Source: Podaxis mareebaensis (Eukaryota; Basidiomycota; Agaricomycetes; Agaricales; Agaricaceae). From it: a DNA stretch of 64,000 nucleotides. Each line of letters begins with the position of its first letter. The stretch's first letter is position 1. Both the position numbers and the translations under genes were made by a program. The notes beneath the pieces are model-generated. The model worked only from the letters and a program-made list of their open reading frames with translations, was not told the DNA's origin and searched no databases. Of this stretch, positions 56,180 to 64,000 are shown in pieces. The stretch spans positions 59,713 through 123,712 of the forward strand of contig JAEUWP010000282.1 of the NCBI GenBank assembly GCA_018524725.1, in the 5' to 3' direction.

Positions 56180-58516
56180 CTACATCTTCCCCAACTCCAT
56201 CACCACGTCTTTCATCGTCGGACGCGAGCCAATGTCCCTCGACCAGCATCGCTGCATTAGAGCCCACAATGCATCCGTGAGCCAGCGCTGCACACCGGGC
56301 TCAGTGGGACGCTTTGGCTGGGTATTTCTCATAAGAGCACGAATGACAGCAGCGTCCGTTTTATGCTCCGGGAATGGATGTTTCCCTGTGATCAGTTCCA
56401 ATACGGCCATGCTAAATGAATAGGTATCCGACTCTTTCGAGGGTGCAGCTCCCTCGACGACCTCCGGCGCCAACCAACGTGTACCCCCGGTCCTCGCGAG
56501 CGTCGTGGAGGCAGGTGTTCTGGTCACGTCTTCCATGACTTTGGCCATGCCAAAGTCGCTAATACATGCGTCTCCCTGCCACAGCATTATTCAGTGTTCA
56601 TATCAACAAGCTTGGCCTGACTTACAGAATCAGAGACAAGAATATTAGTCTGTTTGACGTCAGTCACGGCTGTTTGCATCACACGACCCTTGCACTTACA
56701 CATTTGACTAGAATTTGGGTGAGCATTGAGAATGAAAGGAAGATATCGATCCTTACTATTTCCGTGGATGATATTTTGCGAATGCAGATACTTCAAACCC
56801 TCGGCCGTTCCTCGTATCTGGCGCCGTTATTGCCAAAACCTTCATACACCTCTATCAAGTATACTCACCAAGCGCATTTTATCAGCGTCAGGGTGCTTCC
56901 TCGTATACCTGAATGCTCGTGTTATAACAATATACACCAACCATAATCGCTATGCCTACTCAAGGACGTCGCCGTTTGCAAGCCACGGAGAGACCTAAAC
57001 AAGTTGTTTTATGCGCTGTCCCAAGCATTTGGCAGATCAGGTGCTTACTATGTGTATATGCGCGCCGAGATCAGTTACAATACCATAAAATTGAAGAATA
57101 TGTTGGTTGTCTAGTTTTGACCACACCTCAATCTCGCGGACGAAGCGCTGTCAATTGAACGCGTGAGCTTCACATACGACACCTTTATCATGATTGACCA
57201 ACCTTTTGTGCGTCCTTGTCATCAATCCTGACATTCCTCATACCCTTGAGAGCGACCTGTGCCCGTTGCATAAGTCGAGATAAGTCGTAAGATGTTGTTC
57301 TAAGAACCTTTTCTTCCTCGAGCCAAAGGCCCCGCCAAATATCACTGGAAGATCCTCCGGCAACTGCTAAGTCATCTAATCTCCTAACCTCGCCGTCCAA
57401 GACCTTGTCAGAAGGAAGGATAGCCGTCATGCGGTGTAACATGGCAAGGCCTCGTTGCATCTCGCGATATTGCTGTGCAGCAACCTGCTTGCTTGGAGTG
57501 GGCGAGGACAAAATTTGAGATATGGGTGCGGAGTCTGAGCGCTGCACCTCGGTGGCTGTCGCCCGGCCTGAATCCTGGAGCTCTAGTCGAATTTCTTTCA
57601 GAATCTATCGCAGCTAACATGAGTATAATGACAAGCGGATAAACCAACGGATGCAAGATTCACCTTTTGACCATTCACCATCAGCTCTCTGGCAACTGGC
57701 TGTCCGGCTTGATGCAAAGTAACTATCTTTTGCATTTCCACTTGGCTCTGGAAGATTTTAAGGAGAAGCTCCCGAGTTTCGGCATGTTGGTATTGGCCTT
57801 CCTCTCGTGCATCCTTTTGCTCCCGTTGAATCGCGATTTGATTTCTAAACAGTAGTTTTGAGGATGAGTATAAACTACGCACAAGTATCGCCAAACCTCA
57901 ACTTTATTTACTACATGTATCAGTTGACGGTTGAGTCGCGATGTACAAAGCGACTTACTTCAAAAGTTGTGATTGCGTTATCCAAGATTTGATGACATTT
58001 TTCGATCTCTCGCTCCATGTCAGCTCGACGAACTGCGTGGGTTATAAGCGAATGGAAGGAAGTTCCTACATGAAATACTTACACCATAGCGTCAAGGGAT
58101 TCTGGCTCCGCCACTTCTGAGTACATTTGAGTGTTTTCTTTAACACGCTGTCCTGCATATTAATACTGGGCGCTCTCGTCCCGAGTTTGCGATGACTTAC
58201 TCAACGACTTCGTCAATGCGCCCTTGTAATGCGGTGCCTTCCAAGCCTTGTGACTCTTCTTGAAGTACATTCGCTAACTGCGTGCTTTTCTCTCCAAGAG
58301 ATTTGGCAAGACCCTAGGGGGACAAGCCAAGGCAGGATAAAGACCCAAACTAGAGGGAAATAGTACCACACCCATACCCACCTTTTGTCTAGAGACGTCC
58401 TCACAAGACTTGACTATCTCAGAGGCAAGACTAGTTGCGAGTGGGAGTCCAACGATCGGGGCAGCTACCTGCGCGAGCCCGAGGGCAACCTGAATGTGTT
58501 GCAGCATACCAAGCAT
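56180..58516 (-). CDS. Kinase-like protein with N-terminal helical domain and HGN catalytic loop, second copy
   Basis: This is the paralogue of the gene at 19024. The ATG at 58516 begins MLGMLQHIQVALGL, followed by VGLPLATSLASEIVKSCEDV and, after an intron, LGEKSTQLANVLQEE. These give at least two amphipathic helices. A coiled-coil linker (REQKDAREEGQYQHAETREL) leads to the kinase-like domain: GGSSSDIWRG, VALKGM, REIEVW, YLHSQNIIHGN, then IKC-TNILV through the 8 nt microexon 56700-56707, SDFGMAK, RWLAPE and a C-lobe that ends at 56180. The catalytic Asp is Asn, as in the other copy. The ATP lysine, alpha-C Glu and DFG remain. Nucleotide binding without normal phosphotransfer is plausible. All junctions I tried keep frame, but the full exon chain needs transcript support. 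Confidence 0.77.
56700..56707 (-). other. 8 nt microexon in the kinase catalytic loop, second copy
   Basis: TCAAATGT on the minus strand, preceded by TTCTAG and followed by GTAAGT. Joined to the exon ending CACGGAAATA and to ACTAATATTCTT it gives HGN-IKC-TNIL. Only the last base differs from the microexon at 19563. Confidence 0.72.
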
Positions 58517-59302
58517 GAGGAAAGCGGGAATGAAGCGTGTATGCCTCGTGTGTGCTATGAGTGGTTTAAATAGACGCCATTTGTAACAGCTGGATATCGC
58601 CGGGAAAAAGACGCCAGAGTGCTTCGAGTGAATGATAGCACCCCGTAAAACAATATCTAGTACTGGGTGACTGCAAGAGATGTCTGAGTTGTGCTGAGGG
58701 AACCAAGCGTGAGGGCCAAGTATCCAAGTTACCGAGCGTTTGGCTGCCAGCTTGGAAAAGCCCCTCCAACTTTGGACTAATTCAGGAAAAGCATCGCTGG
58801 CGTAGTCATGAAGCTCAGGTTTCCTTCGGGTCAATTAGAAGGACAGGCTCGCTCGTAGTTGGCAACACTGAGCGTGGAGATACGAACCCTATTTCTTCGT
58901 ATTACATAAGCACATCCTGCCAGGTCCTTGGCCAGATCGAAAGCATATACGAAGTCAACTTCCTAAGCTCCAATGTAGGTAATGGCTGTAGCACAAGATT
59001 GCAAGTCCCGTGTCTGGAATTCAAAACACCATCAGGAATATGGTAGTAGTCTTGTATTTTTGCCTATATCACAACCTATTTGCTGAACAAATCAATTCAC
59101 TTTCGCTGTAATCCTGCCCCCAAACCTAACTGTGCTGGTCATGCGCTGCCGTCTCAACTATGCCCTGGCTGTATCTCACAGTGAAGTGTCTTGACCGGTT
59201 GAATGGTTTAGGTAGGAATGGTTCCATGAAACACTTCTACAGATATCTTCATGGTGCAAGTCCAATACGTTAGTGTTCATGATTGCCTTTATGTGGCAAC
59301 AC
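58517..59302. other. Intergenic region
   Basis: Promoter side of the kinase-like gene. Nothing further could be supported. Confidence 0.5.
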
Positions 59303-59552
59303 GAGGGATACACAGCTTCTACATCTCAATCCCCAAGTTGCATTGGGAACATGAGGGATACACAGCTTCTCCATCTCAATCCCCAAGTTGCATTGGGAAC
59401 ATGAGGGATACACAGCTTCTCCATCTCAATCCCCAAGTTGCATTGGGAACACGAGGGATACACAGCTTCTCCATCTCAATCCCCAAGTTGCATTGGGAAC
59501 ACGAGGGATACACAGCTTCTACATCTCAATCCCCAAGTTGTATCAGGAACAC
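59303..59552. repeat. 50 bp minisatellite, five units
   Basis: The unit starts GAGGGATACACAGCTTCT and ends CATTGGGAACA. Units are nearly identical; variable sites include CACGAGG/CATGAGG (a CpG transition) and TCTACATC/TCTCCATC. The last unit is diverged (TTGTATCAGGAAC). Confidence 0.9.
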
Positions 59553-60059
59553 TAGTATCATGTCACATCCAAGAAATACCACTGATGGCAAACACTGACA
59601 ATGCGTATGGTTTTAACAAAGGTGCCAATCACCAGCACTTGTGGATGTATGGGGTATAAATATCCAGAGCATTTTACAAGTGGTTTCTGCTCCACACCTC
59701 ACCCCTTCATCTCTCCATACCCATCCTACAGGTGTTTAAATCCACTCTTCTATCTCGTCCTGGGGAAGCTGGTGAGTCATCTATGTGACCTCCGAGTAGC
59801 CTTGGTACTACAAACCAAAGACCACATACTACCCTTGTGAAATTTCTGCATGTCCAGCAAAAAAAGTAATAATCCACTCAATATCAACTGTTCAACCAAA
59901 CTTACAGGACTGTGATCAGGTCTCAAGCATTGGGTGACAGCAGATCATATATCCACACATTTGACTTTGAGAGATTCAGTATGTATATACACAATTTGTT
60001 CATGAGTAATGTCTCATAGTATTTTCAGTCATTAGTCTTCTTGAACAAGAGAGGTCACA
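59553..60059. other. Repeat-flanking sequence without a gene
   Basis: No gene seen. CpG is absent from 59795 onward, so the transition into decayed repeat DNA lies here. Confidence 0.4.
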
Positions 60060-61352
60060 GGAGTTGAGGTCAATTCTGCTGCTTGATATCCTCCACTAGG
60101 ATGTCATCCTAACAGCTGTAAGGTGATTAGAGCCAGAATATCTGCATGGTTTACAGGTCCAGACTGCAACCACAATGTTTTCTGGCTCCTAGGCCCACCT
60201 GGTTCCAGCAAGTCCACACTTGTGCAAACTGTTGCCAAAGAAAGCAAGTTCAAAGGTCACATTGTTGCAGCCATCTTTTTCTCATGACTTAACAATCATG
60301 TTGAACCTTCTTGTGTTACTCTTACTCTTGTGCATCAACTCCTTGTCCAGCAGCTTGCATATAGGGAACTGATAGTCCAATGCCTCATCCATGACCCTAC
60401 TATCCTCAAGAAAGATGTTCCCTCCCAATTTAGGGAGCTTATTGTTGAACCATTCAGAATACTGCACATATGGCAAGCCTTTGAACATCCCTTGCTCATT
60501 ATCCTTGATGGGCTTGACCAGTGTGATGGAGAATGAATTCAATGTAACCTCATTGAACTCATCAGTGACTATGCTCAACCAAGAGAGGGCTCTCCTCTCC
60601 TATGGATGATATGCAGTCATCCAGAGTGGCACCTCAAATGGATGCTGTCACATATTGATTCAAGTATCAAATGCTGCCAATATGAACTGTCTGTAAGAGA
60701 CATGGAAGCTCAATATGACATATACAGCTTCCTTTGCACTGGATTTGATGACCTTCACTACTGCTATCCCAAAATCATTCCTAACAATTGGCTTGCAGAT
60801 GGTCATGTTCATCAACTTGCCAATCAACTTGCCAATGCAGTATTGGGCCATTTCTCCTTGGCTTCACATTTTCTTGAGTTTATTGGGATCAAAAAGTGTT
60901 GCAATCCAATGTCCCAACTGGACATCTGCCTCCAATTCATCAGGTGTCACTCTGTTTCCCACACAATCAACCCTCTTCACTTCCTCAATCTCCTGTATGG
61001 ACAAATTCTCACCAATAGTCCTCCCTGTGTCCATTCAACACTTCTGTGTATTCTTTGTCTCTGTATTCTCTGTCCAGGTCCTGAACTCACTGTCAGTGTA
61101 ATGTTTGATATTCTGGGTCTTGATCAGACCTCTTTTTACCACATTGTTGAGAGGATACACTTGGTTCTTCATATTCCTGCCACAGAACATGCTAGCAAGG
61201 AGTGCCTACATGTAAGGGCTGGGCCCTTACAGTCATATCATCAATTGTTCTGGATTATTTTAAGTCACTCATTGATAATTAATCATTTGTTTTTCTTGTT
61301 TGCCTTCAACCTTGATGGATTACTCAATCCATCAACAATACATTCCTTATAA
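60060..61352 (+). pseudogene. NACHT-domain NTPase (NLR-like) remnant
   Basis: One frame shows a NACHT NTPase: a degenerate Walker A (LGPPGSSKSTL, 60192-60218, where the family has GSGKST), AAIFFS, TLVHQLLVQQLA, Walker B (LLIILDGLDQC, 60494-60520), SDYAQPREG and CSHPEWHLK (family: SRPE). It continues with helical sequence to a stop at 61352. There are two internal TGA codons, near 60286 and 60535, both in places where Arg (CGA) is usual. There is no CpG at all from 59795 to 61656. Agaricomycetes carry many NACHT genes linked to non-self recognition; this copy is inactive. The N-terminal domain and any repeat domain are not recognisable. Confidence 0.72.
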
Positions 61353-61360
61353 TTTTGTTG

Positions 61361-64000
61361 TCAGCTGTCATTAGGACAGCTGACCTTATACCACTTGTCC
61401 TAGTACACCCAATAAATCAGGCTTATAGTACTTTGGCATGAATGTAAGGTCAAATGCTCTAAGTAAACCCAACAGGTTTACACTTTTTTACTATACCCTG
61501 CACTTGGGCACATACTAAGTGAATCCATTAAACACAATTATTGTGCTTAAAAGCCTAAAGCAAAAAACTCTCATCACCACTCACCCAAATGACCTCACAG
61601 TACAACCACCCCCCTGGGCACTACAACATGTCTGAAGACATGCAACTGCATTTTGACGTGATGATGCATGATGTGAGTGCACAAGATACACACACACCAC
61701 CTATGCCCCATCCCCCATCTATCCCCTCACCACACAACAACCCGACCTCACCAATCCCCATCACCATCCCTCCAACAGACACATTGACTCATGACTCATC
61801 CACTACTGGTGAGGAAGCTCCTCTGGAGCTTCCTCTTTTCCCTGAACTCGAAACAAGACATCCCCTTGCAGCACACCCTGTGTCACCCAACACAGCACAC
61901 TGGTCTGATGGTTCACAGTCTGAACTATTGATGCTGGAATTCTTGCCACCAACCCTTACTGATGTGGTCTCCCTAGAAGACCAAGTCAACTCGATATTTA
62001 CAGACTATGGTGTTATCAAATGCCAACACCAACACCAGATGTTGGTATATGCTGAAATGATTGTAGTGGAGTTGTACAGGGAAACTGACTTGCCAGTAGA
62101 AGTCAGTTCCAATCGATTCCACACCACTTATATCAAAGCTTTGCATGGCCTACCAAAAGGCCTGGGCCACAAAGGTCAAATGAACTGACCTTATGCCTAT
62201 GCACAATGTGTATAAAATACAACCCACTCAACATTACCTGGAATATGTCCTTGACTCTACCAATGATGGGATCACATTTGATCCCCTCCACACCAAGATC
62301 AACAAGGCAATCAAAAGGGCAGAGTGACATCCCATCCATAAACACCACTGTTGACACAATCAAAACAGTGACAATGGGCTGCCAGCAACCCCTCAACCTC
62401 CCCTATGCCACCCATCCCCCTCATCAACAGCACTATCAAATACCACCCAAGCCATGGTGCATTTACATGTGCCCAGGCAACCAGGGGAAACAGATCAAGC
62501 CTACAACAAGTGCCTCAGTGCACAACAATGGCACACACAAGGGTACAGCCTTAGAGCTGCACACTTCACTATCAAAGAATCTACCATCACAGATGGTGAA
62601 ACAATCCCAGGGAATGATACCTTCACAAACCAATTGCAATATCATGCCCCAACCACTGGGGCATCACAAACCTGACTGCCACCTTCTCTGTTAATGCAAC
62701 CTGACCCCTAGGGTCAGATTGCTACCATCAACTCACACTGGTCGCCTTGACTGCTCCCTATCCCTTCTCCCAAAGGGAAAGGACCAATGGGCATACCATC
62801 ACCAAGAACAACTGTGCAAGGTAGCAACTACCCTGCAATGAATCCTGAAACCATGAATTCACCATTGATTAAACTCATGATTGGTGGAAAGTCCCCAGTA
62901 GTATCAACATCAAATGTTAAAGCTGAATTACCCTCCACCACCAGCATTCCTATGAACATTGGCTCATTCCAGGCCTCAAGCACCCCATTCATATTGCCTA
63001 CAGCCAAATGAACCCCTCATGCTGATAAGTGGAGCAACCAGGTCGCCCTACAACAAATGCAAAATAAAGACATCCACACTCATGGGTCATCTCTGATAGA
63101 CAACCAATATATTAGGTTCAATGGGCATATACCCATTGAGGCCACCATGTTGGAACATGAGGAGCAAAAAGCAGCTACTTGTGTGTTCTTTGGAGGCCCT
63201 CTTAAGATGCCTCAAACATCTGACCCCCACAAAACAGTTAGGGTGGCCTCACTACCCCAACAATCATTACAACTGCATTCACAGGGACAAAGTTTGCCCC
63301 TGCTATGTAACCTAAACCCTCTCTGAAACCTCCCTCCAGTATGAGAGGAAGAAGAAGAAGATGAAGAAGAGGAGGAGTGAGAGGTGCATGACACCTCATG
63401 ACTCCCAACACCAAATCGAGGGACTCATCACTACTCCCTAGTTAGAGAAGCATGTGATGAGTCTGTAACTCTGGGGATCATACAATCCATCCAGAGTTAC
63501 AATAACCTTATGTATGATTGTTTACATCAAATGATTGACCAATACCTCATGCAACCAATTGAGTACCCTGAAGGTTATAAACCTTTGTTGAACAAGCTCC
63601 CCACAGAGAAGAGCTTGGAGCCATATGGTGGAAGTCACCAATTCAGAGACTTATTGTCATTTGTGACAAGTCTCTGTGCTGACTTTGCCATGAAGGGTCT
63701 AGGGGGACAGAACCCTGCCACAGACCATTTACATATCCTGACCCTCCAATACTATCTTGTTGGAGAGGCAAAAGAGATGTTTGTTTGCCATGTACTTATG
63801 TAAGGCCTTAGGCCTCACAGGAAAGTGTTGAGAGTCTTAGATCGTCGTGCCCAAGTGTGTAAGACCAGTTATATAGGTGCTGGCTACACAAATGTAGGGC
63901 AAGTTGATGAAAATAAAGACCTTAAGAAAAGAAAGCTACAAAAATGATGGCTACCTACAAGTCCATCACAACTGTGAGAAAACCTGACCTAAGCATTCCT
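61361..64000 (+). mobile_element. Partial LTR-retroelement-like sequence, continues beyond the window
   Basis: TGTCAGCTGTCATTAGGACA at 61361 looks like the start of an LTR. Downstream frames include 61589-62188 (Pro/Thr-rich, then SLEDQVNSIFTDYG) and 63510-63803 (LEPYGGSHQFRDLLSF, GLGGQNPATDHLHIL, LVGEAKEMF), which has the pattern of a retrotransposon gag capsid domain. The intermediate sequence 62206-63330 has broken frames. A purine-rich stretch at 63345-63385 encodes acidic residues on one strand. CpG is scarce. No pol sequence is reached before the window ends. Assignment as a gypsy-type gag is inference. Confidence 0.45.
63510..63803 (+). pseudogene. Gag-like segment
   Basis: 97 codons with the motif order YGGS, F-x-LL, GLGG, L-x-L-x-YYLVGEAKEMF typical of retrotransposon capsid domains. 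The usual Trp after GEAKE is Met. It ends with TAA shortly after, so it is probably broken. Confidence 0.5.

Noticed and set aside
1..64000. CRISPR arrays, bacterial operons or phage genes
   Set aside because: Spliceosomal introns, an intron-bearing nuclear-type tRNA and eukaryotic domain families run through the window; the only short regular repeats are the minisatellite at 59303 and two small AT-rich arrays.

Overview
The window is nuclear DNA of a filamentous basidiomycete, most likely an Agaricomycete. Evidence for this: genes broken by many 45-65 bp introns with GT(GC)-AG borders; F-box/leucine-rich families, a tyrosine-kinase-like family and a NACHT NTPase of the kinds expanded in mushrooms; a nuclear tRNA-Val with an intron after position 37; and Ty3/gypsy elements with chromodomains. 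No species is claimed.

Region 1 (1-31,800) is the gene-bearing part. It holds an acid-sphingomyelinase-like gene on the minus strand (2200-4880) and a better preserved paralogue on the plus strand (22789-25704). Between and after them lie a two-RRM RNA-binding protein (8087-10947, minus), a zinc alcohol dehydrogenase (13070-14540, plus), a cluster of F-box-like genes alternating with minus-strand kinase-like genes (14839-21382), an intron-containing tRNA-Val(AAC) (22074-22157), a low-complexity Ser/Pro-rich protein (26230-28607) and another F-box protein (30152-31588).

Region 2 (31,829-52,510) is a transposon nest. Its outer borders are a roughly 37-38 bp terminal inverted repeat with a 6 bp target duplication (TAGGAG) that splits a second, decayed alcohol dehydrogenase copy. 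Inside are a dead pogo-type transposase, three solo LTRs of one family (two of them nested), and a full-length 9.3 kb Ty3/gypsy element (39281-48582). Each LTR insertion has its own 5 bp target duplication, so the order of events can be read. Between 32047 and 39251 there is not one CpG dinucleotide.

Region 3 (52,511-58,516) repeats the order of region 1: alcohol dehydrogenase remnant, F-box gene, tRNA-Val remnant, kinase-like gene. This is a segmental duplication. Region 4 (59,300-64,000) holds a 50 bp minisatellite, a CpG-free NACHT pseudogene and the start of another retroelement.

The host genes do not form one pathway. The most coherent biological theme is the pair of kinase-like proteins with an N-terminal helical domain, whose catalytic-loop HRD is replaced by HGN and whose loop is encoded partly by an 8 nt microexon. 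The most coherent genomic theme is CpG-directed decay of repeats: 24 of 25 differences between the two gypsy LTRs fit CpG transitions. The gypsy element and the solo-LTR family also share an unusual arrangement, a long reading frame occupying the start of the LTR in the same phase.
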